DNA of 64,000 nt from Deltaproteobacteria bacterium (GCA_016713535.1 JADJOY010000014.1:244604-308603), one strand, 5' to 3'; positions 20,348 through 30,135 are shown, numbered from the stretch's first letter. Numbers and translations are program-made. The notes: generated by a model from the sequence alone, not told the origin.

Positions 20348-21564
20348 GTGGAGGGCGCGGAGCTCGTCGTGGGAACCAATCCAGCGCGGCCGGATCGAGT
20401 AGGCGAGGCGCTCGCCCTGCTCGTCGACGAGCTCCTCGACCGGGTCGATCGCCACCCCGCCGGACACCTGGCGCGCGGCCGGCGGCAGCGGGTCGACCTC
20501 AGGCTCTCGCTGCCGCTCGGACACGACGCCGACGCGCGCGCCGAGGTCGCCGACGAGCTGTCGCGCGCGCTCGACGCGGGCATCCGCGGTCTGGTCGCCT
20601 CGAAGACCGTGACCCGACCGGGCCATGCTTTCTGCCTGCGCTGCGCCGCCGCGGACTGCGAGCACTCGTTGCCCCCGCGGAGCCGCGACGTGTTCCTGGG
20701 CTACGGACCCACCGGCCAGCCGCGCTTCGGCGACTTCGGGCAGCTCCTCCTCGAGCGCAAGGATCCCCGGATCGATCGCATCTACGGCGAGCGCCGCGAG
20801 CTGGTGGCGCTGGCACTCGGCGGGCGCGAGCTCAACCGGAGCTGCTGAAGGAGTTCCGCGACGCCGAGACCGGCTTCCGCTTGCACGGCGAGGTGGCGGT
20901 CGGCTTCTACCGGACACCGGAGCGCGTCGGGCCACCGGCGCCGCTCGCGATCACGTTCCAGGTGGTGTCGACGCAGGTCCGCGGCACGCGGCGCCGGTTC
21001 GCACTCAACGTCGTGGGCGTCGGGCCTCAAGGGGAGTCACTCGGCGCGCTCCACAGCCGCACCGATCCGGTGCCGTGGTCGCCGACCGCGCGCTGGGCGC
21101 AGACCATCCTCGAGCAGATCGAGCGCTCGCCGAAGAAGCGCGCGCGAAGTGGCGAGCCCCTCGAGGCGCGTCTCGAGGGGCTGCTCAAGGGGATCGCCAA
21201 GCGTCTCGAGCAGGGCGAGCGCGCCAAGGGGCGGCGCACGTCGCACGCCGAGGCCCGCCACGAGGAGGGCACGCGGCCGACGCGCATGGCGGCCACCGAT
21301 CTCGCCCACGCCGCCGACGAGGCGATCCTCGTCGATACGCGTCACGGCACGATGGTGGCGCTCGGCGAGCGCGGCCGCGCCCACGTGTTCAACCTGGAAG
21401 GAAAACTGGTGACCTCGCTCAGGCTGCGCCCGCAGGCGATCGAGCGACGGCGCAAGCTCGGCATCTGGCGTGACGCCACCGAGGCCGAGATCAGCGCCAT
21501 CCGTGCCACCGCGTCTCGGGACCGGGCGGGAGAAGACCCGGCGGTGCCGCCCGCCGGGCGCTGA
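20348..21564 (+). CDS. Conserved-looking protein of unknown function with CxxC...C (one frameshift)
   Basis: The first frame from GTG 20348 gives VDELLDRVDRHPAGHLARGR, then TRPGHAFCLRCAAADCEHS (a small Cys-rich site, perhaps metal-binding) and GDFGQLLLERKDPRIDRIYG. It stops at 20846 after GGRELNRSC; a one-base change near 20830 leads into PELLKEFRDAETGFRLHGEV and on to the stop at 21564, with PLAITFQVVSTQVRG, a basic linker, and VDTRHGTMVALGERGRAHVF. Codon bias is coding-like in both parts. I do not recognise the family. The start is uncertain. The gene ends 13 bp before the RNB gene. Confidence 0.6.
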
Positions 21565-21570
21565 TATCCT
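21565..21570 (+). promoter_or_regulatory. Candidate -10 element TATCCT before the RNB gene
   Basis: TATCCT is followed by TCGCGCC and then directly by the ATG at 21578. If used, the transcript would be almost leaderless. The same TAnnCT-(T)CGCG pattern recurs at 25953, 42354 and 47000. No clear -35 is visible. Confidence 0.3.
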
Positions 21571-21577
21571 TCGCGCC

Positions 21578-23452
21578 ATGCCATCGAATTCGCGCGCCCC
21601 GAAGCCCGTCTCGAACGACCCCGCCGCTCCCACCCACGTCACCGCCGTCACCGGACGCATCTCGGTCCATCCACGCGGTTTCGGCTTCCTCAACATCGAG
21701 GACCGCGACGGTGAGTCGGCGTTCGTGACACCGCCCGACCTCAACAAGCTGCTCGAGGGGGACCGTATCGAGGCGCGGGTCGTCGAGACCCAGCCGGGGC
21801 GGTTCACCGCGCAGGGGTTGCGACTCCTCGAGCGCTCGCGCACGGCGCTATTCGGCTCGGTGACGCGTCGTGGAGTCCGGACGTTCCTGCGCGTCGACCG
21901 GGTGGTCGCGAACACCGACTGGCTGCTCGAGGACCTCCCGCCCGGCACCGCCGACGGGACGGCGGTGGTGGCGCGGATCGACGGCGACCGGGCGCGCTTC
22001 GAGCGCGCGGTGGCGCCCACCGAGGCGAGCATCGAGCGGGTGCTGGTGCGGCACGGCATCCGCGGCGAGTTCCCGGCCGAGTGCGTGACGCAGGCGAAGC
22101 GCGCGCGGCGCATCGCGGGCGTGGCGCGGCGGCGCGACCTGCGCGACGTGCCCACCGTCACCATCGACTCGGTCGAGACCCGCGACATCGACGACGCGCT
22201 GGCCGTGTTGCCGGCGCAGGACGACGGCGCCGTGCGCGTGCTGGTGTCGATCGCGGACGTGGACGCCGCGGTGCCGGAGGGCAGCGACCTCGACCTCGAG
22301 GCGCGCCGCCGCGGTACGAGCGTCTACCTGGTGGGGCGCGTGATCCCGATGTTGCCGCCCGAGCTCAGCGAAGCGGCCGCGAGCCTGGTGCCCGGAAAGG
22401 ACCGCCTCGCGCTCACCGTCGAGCTGCGCATCGCGCCCGAGGGCGAGGTCGTGTCGGTGGACGTCGCCGAGACGGTCATCCGCTCTCACGCGCGCCTCAC
22501 CTACGACCAGGTGGCCGCCTACCTGGACGAGGGCCGCGCCGACGGGATCGCGCCCGAGGTGCTGTCGTGCCTGCGCTGGCTGCGCACCGCGGCCGCGCGG
22601 CTCTCGGTGGTGCGCGCGGCGCGCGGCGGCACCACCGCGCTCTTCCGCGAGGAGGCGTCGGTCAGGCTCGACGCCGACACCCGCGAGCCGACCGGGATCG
22701 TGGCGCGCGCCGAGACCAGCGCGCACCGGCTCGTCGAGCGGCTCATGGTCGCGACCAACGAGGCGGTGGCGTCGTGGCTCATCGACCGCGGGCTGCCGGC
22801 GCTGCACCGTGTCCACGATCAGCCGGACCGCGAGCGTCTCGCGACGCTCTCCGAGCTGGCGCGCAACTCGGGCTTCGAGCCGGGGTTCGGGGCCACGCTC
22901 ACGCCGCGCGGTCTCGCCGCGTTCGAGGCGCAGTTCCGCGGCACCAGCGTCGAGCCTGCGATGCGTACCGCGATGCTCGGCGTGCTCGGCCCGGCACGTT
23001 ACAGCGCCGAGCCGCGGCCGCACTTCGGGCTCGCGGCGGCGCGCTACCTCCACTTCACCTCGCCGATCCGGCGCTACGCGGACCTGGTGGTGCACCGCGC
23101 CGTGAAGCGCTTCCTCGCCGGCACCCGCGGCGCGACCACCGCGGACCCCGCGCTCGAGGCGCTCGCGGTGGAGATCAATCGCGCGGCCTACGCGGCGCGG
23201 CGCGCGGAGATCGAGCGGCTGCAGATGGTGGCCGCGCGCTGGCTCGCGCCGCGCATCGGCGAGCGCTTCCGCGGCAACGTGGTCGCCACCAAGTCGTTCG
23301 GCGTGGTGGTGCAGCTCGAGGGGATGGGCGTGACGGGTACGATCGCGAGCGAGGGACTGCCGCCAGGGGGGCTGCCGCTCGGCGTGCCGCTCGACGTGAA
23401 GCTGGTGCGGGTCGACGAGGAGCTCGGGCGGATCGACCTCGAGCGCGCGTGA
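21578..23452 (+). CDS. RNB-domain exoribonuclease (RNase II/R family)
   Basis: A 624-residue protein. An N-terminal cold-shock/OB fold (about 22-85, GRISVHPRGFGFLNIEDRDG) precedes the RNB catalytic domain (about 185-505), in which IDSVETRDIDDALAV carries the metal-binding aspartates and YLHFTSPIRRYADLVVHRAV is the family signature. A C-terminal S1 domain follows (GERFRGNVVATKSFGVVVQL). It is shorter than classical RNase R (about 800) because the N-terminal helix-turn-helix and one cold-shock domain are reduced. It degrades RNA 3' to 5' in the cytoplasm. I leave the symbol empty because rnr and rnb cannot be separated safely. Confidence 0.92.
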   Translation: MPSNSRAPKPVSNDPAAPTHVTAVTGRISVHPRGFGFLNIEDRDGESAFVTPPDLNKLLEGDRIEARVVETQPGRFTAQGLRLLERSRTALFGSVTRRGVRTFLRVDRVVANTDWLLEDLPPGTADGTAVVARIDGDRARFERAVAPTEASIERVLVRHGIRGEFPAECVTQAKRARRIAGVARRRDLRDVPTVTIDSVETRDIDDALAVLPAQDDGAVRVLVSIADVDAAVPEGSDLDLEARRRGTSVYLVGRVIPMLPPELSEAAASLVPGKDRLALTVELRIAPEGEVVSVDVAETVIRSHARLTYDQVAAYLDEGRADGIAPEVLSCLRWLRTAAARLSVVRAARGGTTALFREEASVRLDADTREPTGIVARAETSAHRLVERLMVATNEAVASWLIDRGLPALHRVHDQPDRERLATLSELARNSGFEPGFGATLTPRGLAAFEAQFRGTSVEPAMRTAMLGVLGPARYSAEPRPHFGLAAARYLHFTSPIRRYADLVVHRAVKRFLAGTRGATTADPALEALAVEINRAAYAARRAEIERLQMVAARWLAPRIGERFRGNVVATKSFGVVVQLEGMGVTGTIASEGLPPGGLPLGVPLDVKLVRVDEELGRIDLERA

Positions 23453-23469
23453 GCGCGTCGCTCGGGCAC

Positions 23470-23540
23470 GGCTGCGAGGGACCGCAGCCCTCCCACCCGG
23501 GGACGGCGATCGGCCTGGAGGGTCGCGATCCTTCACGACC
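23470..23540. repeat. GGAG-type REPIN A (inverted pair)
   Basis: Minus-strand unit: GGAG (23493-23490) then a perfect 7-bp hairpin GGCTGCG / CGCAGCC. Plus-strand unit: GGAG (23517-23520) then GGTCGCG-ATCCTT-CACGACC (one mismatch). GGAG ends face inward. A close relative sits at 27021-27074. Confidence 0.65.
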
Positions 23541-23555
23541 GCGGGCGCCGCGCGC

Positions 23556-25876
23556 TCACGCGCGGCTGGCGTTGCGCTTCAGCGCCGCGGCCAGCTCGTC
23601 GATCCGTACGGGCTTCGACACGTAGTCGTCCATGCCGGCGTCTCGGCAGCGCTGCTCGTCGCCCGACATCGCGTTGGCGGTCATGGCGATGAGCCGCGGC
23701 CGTTCCTCGGGTTTCCAGCGGTGGCAGATCACGCGCGCGGCGGTGAGGCCGTCCATGACCGGCATCTGCACGTCCATCAGCACCAGGTCGTAGGGCTTGG
23801 TCGCGATCGCCTGGATCGCCTCACGTCCATCGGCCGCGAGGTCGGCCTCGATGCCGAGCCGCGACAGCATCGCGAGTGCGACCTTCTGGTTCATCTTGTT
23901 GTCCTCGACCAGCAGCACGCGCGGGGGCGGAGCCGGCTCGGGCGTGGCCACGACCGCCGGCGCCTCGTCCGTCTCGTCCACGGGAGCGATCGGAGCCGGC
24001 TCGACGATCGGCGCCGGTGTGGGCTGGGCCGCGGCGGGCGTCTCACTCAGCACCCGCACCAGCAGCGTCTGGAGCTGGACCCGCTTCACGGGCTTCACCA
24101 GGTACGCGGTGAAGCCGGGCGCCGCGATCGCGCTCTCGCGCGCCGTTCGTCCCAGTGAGGAGGTCGCGAGCACGATCGGAAAGTGCCCGCGGCCGGGCAG
24201 CGTGCGGAGGCGCTCGGCGAGCTCGGCGCCGTCCATCTCGGGCATCTGGAAGTCGAGGATCGCGACGTCGAAGACCTGAGCTCCCGAGCGGACCCACTCG
24301 AGGGCCTCGCGCGGCGAGCCGGTGTCGCGCGGCACCATCCCCATCGCGCTGGTGAAGGCGCTCAGGATGCGGCGGTTGGTGTCGTTGTCGTCGACGATGA
24401 GCACGCGCCGCCCCACCAGCGGCCCCGCGTCGCGGCGTTCGATCCGGTCGGTGGCGCCCTCCACCTTGGGAGCGAGCACGCTGAACGCGAACATCGAGCC
24501 TCTGCCCGGCGTGCTGTCGAACCACACCTTGCCGCCCATCATCTCGGCGAGGCGCTTGGAGATCGCGAGGCCGAGCCCCGAGCCGCCGAAGCGGCGCGTG
24601 CTCGACGCGTCCACCTGGGAGAACACCCCGAAGATCCGCGCGCGGTGCTCCTCGGCGATGCCGATGCCGGTGTCGTGGACCGCGAACGTGAGCTCGACCA
24701 CCCCGCCGCGCTCGCTGGGGCGCGCGTCGACGTGCAGCGTCACCTCGCCGCGCTCGGTGAACTTGACGGCGTTGGCGAGCAAGTTGACGAGCACCTGCTT
24801 CACGCGGCCGGCGTCGCCCTCGACGGCGGTCGGCACGTGGTCCTCGACCAGCGCAGCGAGCTCGAGGCCCTTCTTCTCGAGTTGAACGCCACCACGTCGA
24901 GCGCCTCCTCGACGGTCTCGCGCACGTCGAAGGGCACGCGCTCGAGCTCCAGGCGGCCTGACTCGATCTTCGAGAAGTCGAGGATGTCGTTGATCAGCCC
25001 GAGGAGGTGCTCGCCGCTCGCCTGCGCGGTCTCGACGTAGTCGCGCTGGGTCTCGTCGAGGCGGGTGTCGAGGAGCAGGCTGGTCATCCCCAGCACCGCG
25101 TTGAGCGGTGTCCGGATCTCGTGGCTCATGTTGGCGAGGAACTCGCTCTTGGCCCGGCTCGCCTCCTCGGCGCGCAGGCGCGCGTTCTCGGTCTCGCTCT
25201 TCGCCTCCTGGAGCGCGACCAGCGCCGCGTTCTTGTAGGACTCGTAGGCCTGGGAGAGGAAGAGCACGAGCCCGTCGAGGCTGGCGAGCCCGGTCACCAG
25301 GAAGAGGCGCGCGCCCGACGGAGTGAGCGCCGGCGGTGCCACCGCCACGTCGCTCGCGGAGGCGAGCAGCAGCAGGATCTCGGTGACGCACACGATCGTC
25401 CACGCGATCGCCGACCGCACGCCCACCAGGGTCACCGCGGCCATGATCACCACCGGCTGCCAGAGCAGGGCCGGCGAGAAGAGCCCGCCGGAGCGCAGCG
25501 CGAAGTAGGTGACGAAGCCGAACAGGCACGCCGTGAAGTAGTTGCCGGCGATCACCACCGAGCGCGTGCGGCGCAGCAGCGTGGGCGTGACCAGCCCGAG
25601 CACGAACGCGACCAGCAGCGGCTTCTCGACCCACGTCAGGCCGAGCCGCGGCAACACCAGCAGGAACGGCGGCACCCACACCTGCATCGCCGCCCAGAAG
25701 CTCACGAGCAGCCGCGCCTTGCGCAGCGACTCGGGGTCGGCGTGTAAGAGGTCGGTGGGGATGACCCGGTCGACGAACCGGAACCAGGCGCGGCGGAGGG
25801 TGTCGACGGCGGGCGGCACGAGTGGTCCAGACCGCGATCGCGGGCGGTGGCGGAGGCCGCGCCACGATACGGACAC
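23556..25876 (-). CDS. Hybrid sensor histidine kinase with two receiver domains (one frameshift)
   Basis: The N-terminal 200 residues are membrane-embedded (6 or so helices; [40 protein letters not shown]). A short coiled coil then leads into HisKA ([19 protein letters not shown], phospho-His in SHEIRTP). The frame changes at about 24890 between ALDVVAF and QLEKKGLEL; the ATPase domain continues ([29 protein letters not shown]). Two receivers follow: [14 protein letters not shown] and [13 protein letters not shown], each with its phospho-Asp and a later Lys ([13 protein letters not shown]). The layout is BarA/BaeS-hybrid-like but no Hpt domain is seen. The start at 25876 is tentative; a GTG near 25820 (VPPAVDT) is equally likely. 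Confidence 0.85.
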
Positions 25877-25952
25877 CCCCTGAGGCCGTCAACGAAATCG
25901 ACGCAGGCGAGCGGGCGCCGCGCCCCGGCTCGGGGTGCGCGCGCCGGTGGCG

Positions 25953-25958
25953 TAGACT
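25953..25958 (+). promoter_or_regulatory. Candidate -10 element TAGACT before the coiled-coil gene
   Basis: TAGACT followed by CGCGAGC, 36 bp before the ATG at 25995. The same hexamer followed by CGCG occurs upstream of the cupredoxin operon (42354). No convincing -35. Confidence 0.3.
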
Positions 25959-25994
25959 CGCGAGCGATCTTCGATCGATCGCCAGGGGGAGCGC

Positions 25995-26993
25995 ATGTCG
26001 AGCCGGATCGCGTGGACGTTGCTGGTGGTGGTGACGGCGGGAGCAGCAGGAACGATCTGGTGGGAGGAAGGTGAGCGCGCGCGGCTCCGCGACGAGCTCG
26101 GCCGCTCGCGCAAGGTCCAGCTCGAGATGAAGAGCGAGCTCGACGACCTCGGCAAGCGCATCGACGGGTTGCAGGCGGCGATCGAGGCGAGCGCCGCGTC
26201 GCAGGCGGCGGCACCCGGCGCGACCGGCGCCTCGGCGGGCGCGGGCGGTGCCGCCGCGGGTGCGGCCAACGCAGGCGAGGGCGGTGGCAAGAGCCTCTTC
26301 GCGAGCGTGATGGAGAGCGGCTTGTTCGAGCAGATCCAGGGCCAGATGGTGAAGCAGGAGCTCGACCAGATGGACCGGGCCGTGAAGCTCACGCCGCGCG
26401 AGCGCGAGGACCTCGAGAAGGTGCTGAAGGAGCGCACCAAGCTCGGCCAGGAGATGGCGCGCAAGATGATGAGCGGCGAGAAGACCGACCCGAAGGACTC
26501 GGTCGACACGTTCACCAACACCGAGGCCGAGATCGAGCGCATCCTCGGCAAGGGGCGCTACCAGGATTACCAGGCGGCGAAGGAGAAGGACCTCGCCGAG
26601 CAGAAGGAGACCGCGTTCCGCAGCCAGTTCTCGTTCTTCGCGCGCGACGTGGGCTTGCGCGACGAGCAGCTCCCCCAGGCCGAGACGATCATGCGCAGCG
26701 GCGGCTTCGGCATGATGGGCAGCTTCGTGCCCGACCAGGCGACCGGTGAGTGGGCCAAGGACGCCGCCGCCGATGGCTCGGCCTCGACCAAGACGCTCAT
26801 GGCCAAGATGGTCGACAAGCGCCGCCAGCAGCTCGACGCCACCGCCGAGCAGCTCGCCGGCGTCCTCGACGCCGACCAGCTCGCGAAGTTCGAGACCTGG
26901 CGAAAGACCCAGGAGAGCCAGCTCGACCTCATGCAGTCCTTCGTCCCCGACATGCCCGTCCCCACCGCCCCCACGCCACACGTGGAGAAGTGA
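25995..26993 (+). CDS. Membrane-anchored periplasmic coiled-coil protein, unknown function
   Basis: A 332-residue protein with an uncleaved N-terminal helix (IAWTLLVVVTAGAAGTIWW), a coiled coil (about 28-62, ARLRDELGRSRKVQLEMKSE), an Ala/Gly linker (about 68-97), then a long charged helical region with a repeated hydrophobic spacing (VKQELDQMDRAVKLTPRERE; LEKVLKERTKLGQEMARKMM). LTPREREDL and LAGVLDADQLAKFETWR resemble the LTxxQ / 'sRNA-Spy-like' helical periplasmic chaperone style, but this is only a resemblance. Probably periplasmic. It is divergent from the hybrid kinase and could be its target. Confidence 0.7.
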   Translation: MSSRIAWTLLVVVTAGAAGTIWWEEGERARLRDELGRSRKVQLEMKSELDDLGKRIDGLQAAIEASAASQAAAPGATGASAGAGGAAAGAANAGEGGGKSLFASVMESGLFEQIQGQMVKQELDQMDRAVKLTPREREDLEKVLKERTKLGQEMARKMMSGEKTDPKDSVDTFTNTEAEIERILGKGRYQDYQAAKEKDLAEQKETAFRSQFSFFARDVGLRDEQLPQAETIMRSGGFGMMGSFVPDQATGEWAKDAAADGSASTKTLMAKMVDKRRQQLDATAEQLAGVLDADQLAKFETWRKTQESQLDLMQSFVPDMPVPTAPTPHVEK

Positions 26994-27020
26994 GGCGGGC
27001 CCCCCGATCAGGGCGCCAGT

Positions 27021-27074
27021 GGCTGCGAGGACCGCAGCCCTCCAATGCCTGGAGGGTCGCGATCCTTCGCGACC
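27021..27074. repeat. GGAG-type REPIN B (inverted pair)
   Basis: Minus unit: GGAG (27043-27040) with perfect stem GGCTGCG / CGCAGCC. Plus unit: GGAG (27051-27054) with perfect stem GGTCGCG-ATCCTT-CGCGACC. It is a shorter-spaced copy of the pair at 23470-23540, with near-identical stems and loop, and lies just before the antitoxin gene. Confidence 0.7.
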
Positions 27075-27077
27075 GAC

Positions 27078-27407
27078 ATGGCGATCACGCGGTTGAAACC
27101 CGCTCGGATCGGCAACTCGCGGGGCGTGCGGCTGCCCGCGGCCTCGCTGAAGCGCTACCGGATCGGTGACGTCGTGCTGATGGAGGAGCGAAGCGAGGGG
27201 GTCGTGCTCCGACCCGCCGGGCCGGTCGTCGAGAGGCTCTCCTGGGAAGCCACCGCGCGCGAGATGGCCGAGAGCAGCGAGGACTGGACCGCCTGGGACG
27301 CCGCCTCCGCGGATGGACTGGACGCCTCGCCGTGGGGCGGGCCTGCCGATCGGGTGGCGGAGCGAGCGCCTCCCCATCCGCCGAAGAAGCCCCGCAAGCG
27401 GCGATGA
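27078..27407 (+). CDS. MazE/AbrB-type antitoxin
   Basis: A 109-residue protein whose first 50 residues form a SpoVT/AbrB swapped-hairpin DNA-binding domain (RIGNSRGVRLPAASLKRYRI, then GDVVLMEERSEGVVLRP). The C-terminal half is acidic, then Pro/Lys/Arg-rich, the usual flexible toxin-neutralising tail with an unusually basic end (PPKKPRKRR). The stop overlaps the start of the toxin remnant (ATGA at 27404-27407), the classic antitoxin-toxin order. It would bind its own promoter. Because the toxin is broken, it may now be an orphan antitoxin. Confidence 0.8.
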   Translation: MAITRLKPARIGNSRGVRLPAASLKRYRIGDVVLMEERSEGVVLRPAGPVVERLSWEATAREMAESSEDWTAWDAASADGLDASPWGGPADRVAERAPPHPPKKPRKRR

Positions 27408-27651
27408 AGCGCTACGAGATCCGCTGGACCGCGCTCGACCCGACGACCGGCGCCGAGATCTCGAAGACCCGCCCCGCGGTGATCGTCAGCCTGGACGTCT
27501 TGAACCAGCGGCTCCAGACGGTGACGGTCTGCCCGCTGACCACGGAGCCCGGACCGTGAGCAAGCGGCGCGTCGGCGACAGGATCGGGTCGCTCAGCTCC
27601 AGCGAGGCCGCCGCGCTGCGGCGGGTCATCACCGAGATGTATGGCGAGTGA
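27404..27651 (+). pseudogene. MazF/PemK-type toxin remnant with internal out-of-frame deletion
   Basis: The N-terminal part (RYEIRWTALDPTTGAEISKTRPAVIVSLD, then TVTVCPLTTEPGP) is a normal MazF-like beginning, with the substrate-loop Arg-Pro. It stops at 27557-27559. The expected C-terminal MazF helix follows at once in another frame: TVSKRRVGDRIGS and LRRVITEMYGE to 27651. Compared with a typical 105-115-residue MazF, about 25 residues in the middle (the strand with the second conserved region) are absent and the joint is out of frame. An mRNA interferase of this form should be inactive. Confidence 0.75.
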
Positions 27652-27663
27652 GCAACGCCGAGT

Positions 27664-27687
27664 GGAGGGCCGCGGTCCCTCGCGGCC
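27664..27687 (+). repeat. GGAG-type REP hairpin C
   Basis: GGAG followed by GGCCGCG-GTCCCT-CGCGGCC, a perfect 7-bp stem. Against the plus units at 23517 and 27051 (GGTCGCG / CGCGACC) the stem differs by a T-to-C and A-to-G pair, that is a compensatory change. It lies between the toxin remnant and the phosphotransferase gene. Confidence 0.65.
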
Positions 27688-27693
27688 GCGGAG

Positions 27694-28767
27694 TCACCCC
27701 AGCCGGTCGATCCGTTTCAGCTCGATGGCGCGGTCGGCGGCTTGGGCGAGCATGCGCACCAGGAAGATCATCATCCCGAAGCGCTCGTCCTTGGAGAAGC
27801 CCGAGACGTAGCGCTTGTAGATCTGCTGCAGCACCACCGCCATCTTGAAGAGCCCGTACACGAAGTAGAAGACCGGGTCGTCGACCGGCCGGCCACTCGC
27901 CCTCTCGTAGCGCTCCACGACGCCCACGCGGTCGAGGCCGCCCTCGAGGAGGGTCGGTCCGAACGCCGCCATCTGCATCGCCTCGGGATCGTCGCGGTCG
28001 ACCCACAAGCTGAGCGCCGTGCCGAGGTCCATCCACGGATCGCCGATCGTCGCCATCTCCCAGTCGAGGACCGCGACGATCTTCGTCAGATCGTTCGGGT
28101 CGAGCATGACGTTGTCGTACTTGTAGTCGTTGTGGATCAGCGCCGCGCCCGACTCCTTCTTCAGGTTGGCGGCGAGCCAGGTCGCTGCGCGCTCGATCTC
28201 GGGGATGTCGTCGGTCTTGGCGTTGGCGTACCGCTCGGTCCAGCCCTTCACCTGGCGCTCGACGTACCCGGCGGGCTTCCCCAGGCCGGCGAGGCCCGTG
28301 GCTTCGAGGTCGACGGCGTGGATCGCGGCGAGGTTGTCGACGAGCGCCTCCGACATCCGCCGCGCGGTGCCGGCGTCGATCGCGAGGTCGCCGGCGTTCT
28401 TGTTGCGCAGCACCACGCCGCGCGCCCGCTCCATCACGTAGAAGGGGGCACCCATGACCGCGCGGTCCTCGCAGAAGACCAGCGGGCGCGGCACCTTCGG
28501 GTACTGGCGGATCAGTCCCGAGAGGATGCGGTACTCGCGCCCCATGTCGTGGGCGCTCTTGATCTCGGGGCCGAAGGGCGGGCGGCGCAGCACCAGCTCG
28601 CGCTCGCCGATCGTGAGCGCGTAGGTGAGGTTCGAGTGGCCGCCCGGGAACTGCTGGATCGTGAGCGGGCCGGTGAGCTCGGGCAGCGCCTGGTGGAGGT
28701 AGCTCTCGAGCCTGGCGGCGTCGAGCTCCTCGCCGGGGCGGACGTTCTTGGGCTGGTCGACGTTCAT
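27694..28767 (-). CDS. Phosphotransferase family protein (APH fold, acyl-CoA dehydrogenase-associated)
   Basis: A 357-residue aminoglycoside-phosphotransferase-fold kinase. Key parts: GGHSNLTYALTIGERELVLR (nucleotide-binding hairpin and Lys/Arg strand), IHNDYKYDNVMLD (catalytic loop Asp and Asn), LDWEMATIGDPWMDLG (metal-binding Asp). This subgroup, with the RPPFGP and MEFLRG-like VMERARG stretches, is the one that accompanies or is fused to acyl-CoA dehydrogenases of the ACAD10/11 type, thought to phosphorylate hydroxy-fatty acyl-CoA in 4-hydroxyacid catabolism. The next gene upstream, on the same strand, is indeed an acyl-CoA dehydrogenase (28887-30090). Confidence 0.9.
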   Translation of the reverse strand: MNVDQPKNVRPGEELDAARLESYLHQALPELTGPLTIQQFPGGHSNLTYALTIGERELVLRRPPFGPEIKSAHDMGREYRILSGLIRQYPKVPRPLVFCEDRAVMGAPFYVMERARGVVLRNKNAGDLAIDAGTARRMSEALVDNLAAIHAVDLEATGLAGLGKPAGYVERQVKGWTERYANAKTDDIPEIERAATWLAANLKKESGAALIHNDYKYDNVMLDPNDLTKIVAVLDWEMATIGDPWMDLGTALSLWVDRDDPEAMQMAAFGPTLLEGGLDRVGVVERYERASGRPVDDPVFYFVYGLFKMAVVLQQIYKRYVSGFSKDERFGMMIFLVRMLAQAADRAIELKRIDRLG

Positions 28768-28818
28768 GGAACCCTCACCGTGGATTCGTCGCGAGATCGA
28801 TCGAGAGAACGTGCCTGC

Positions 28819-28843
28819 GGGCGGGGGCAGGCCCCGCCCCTAC
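28819..28843 (-). repeat. GTAG-type REP hairpin 4 (minus orientation)
   Basis: Read on the minus strand: GTAG (28843-28840) then GGGCGGGG-CCTGC-CCCCGCCC, a perfect 8-bp stem identical to REP 1 and REP 5. It lies in the 119-bp gap between the acyl-CoA dehydrogenase and phosphotransferase genes. Confidence 0.7.
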
Positions 28844-28886
28844 GAGCCGGCGCCAGCATGGTTCGACCCGGAGCTGGCATCCGAGG

Positions 28887-30090
28887 TCACCGCACGTCGA
28901 GGCCGTGGGCACGCAGCGCGCGCCGCGCCACCACGGTCTTGTGGACCTCGTCGGGGCCGTCGTAGATCCGCGCGCCGCGCTCGTGGCGATACCAGTAGGC
29001 GAGCGGTGTCAGGTCGGTGATGCCGAGCGCGCCGTGAGTCTGGATGGCGCGGTCGAGCACCCGCTGCAGCACGTTCGCCACGTAGTACTTGATGATCGAG
29101 ATCTCCTCGCGCGACTCGTAGAGGCCGTGGCTCTCGATGCGCTCGGCGGCGTGCAGCACCATGAGCCGCGAGGCGTGGATCTCGGCGCGGCTGTCCGCGA
29201 TCCACTCCTGGACGATCTGGCGGTGGCCGAGGGCGCGGCCGGGCGCGAGCTCGCGGGTCGCGGCGCGCGCGCACATGAGGGAGAAGGCGCGCTCGCAGAT
29301 GCCGATCCAGCGCATGCAGTGGTGGATGCGGCCGGGGCCGAGGCGCTGCTGGGCGATCGCGAAGCCCGCGCCCTCTGAGCCGAGCAGGTTCTCGTACGGC
29401 ACGCGACAGCTCTCGAACACCACCTCGCCGTGGCTCAGGAACTCGGCGGCGGGCTCGCCCATCACGGGCAAGGTTCCGCACCAGGTGGAAGCCCGGGGTG
29501 TCGGTCGGCACGAGGATCTGGCTGGTGCGCGCGTGCGCGTTCTCGTTGTCGGGGTCGGTCACCGCCATGCAGATCGCGAACGCGGCGCCGTGGGCGGCGG
29601 TGGTGAACCACTTGCGGCCGTCGATCACCCACGAGTCGCCGTCGCGCACCGCGCGGGTCTCGAGCCAGGTCGGGTTCGAGCCCGGCGCGTCGGGCTCGGT
29701 CATCGCGAAGCAGCTCCGGATCTCGCCGCGCGCGAGCGGCATCAGGAAGCGCTCCTTCTGCGCCTCGCTGCCGTGGGAGAGCAGCACCTCCATGTTGGCG
29801 ATGTCGGGAGCCTGGGTGTTGAAGAGGTAGTGGCCGAGCGGGCTGGTGCCGAGGATCTCGCTCACGTGGGCGAAGTCGGTGAGGCTCAGGCCGAGCCCGC
29901 CGCGGTCGGTGGGCATGTGCGGCGCGAAGAGCCCGAGCGACTTCACCTTGGTGCGCTTCATCTCGATCGCGCCCTTGATCTCGGCGAGCGGGCGCGACAG
30001 GAACTCCTCCTCGAACGGGTAGACCTCGTCGCGCATGAAGGCGCGGATCGTCTCGAGGGCGGGCCGGACCGCTTCGCTGGGTTCGAACAT
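28887..30090 (-). CDS. Acyl-CoA dehydrogenase (ACAD11-like; one frameshift)
   Basis: ATG 30090. The N-terminal helical domain (MFEPSEAVRPALETIRAFMR), FAMTEPDAPGSNPTWLETRA (FAD- and substrate-binding strand) and GRKWFTTAA are as in the ACAD10/11-type branch. The frame breaks at about 29467 after FHLVRNL and resumes with PVMGEPAAEFLSHGEVVFES; the C-terminal helical domain holds LGPGRIHHCMRWIG, IQTHGALGITDLTPLAYWYR and the final DGPDEVHKTVVARR. This gives about 400 residues, the normal length. Acts in cytosolic oxidation of acyl-CoA; together with the phosphotransferase downstream it probably handles hydroxyacyl or branched substrates. Confidence 0.87.
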
Positions 30091-30135
30091 GGGTGCCTCC
30101 CTGAGGGGCGTGAGTCGAGGCGGCGCGGTCGCGCG

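Noticed and set aside
23556-27377. A single 1,273-codon frame on the minus strand
   Set aside because: Only its 3' part (to about 24890) is the hybrid kinase; the upstream part runs antisense through the real coiled-coil gene and the other kinase half in the wrong frame.
23470-27687. CRISPR array or tRNA-like cloverleaf from the repeated hairpins
   Set aside because: Copies are unevenly spaced, inverted and palindromic, with no spacers and no cas genes; no anticodon arm or CCA-type acceptor can be drawn.
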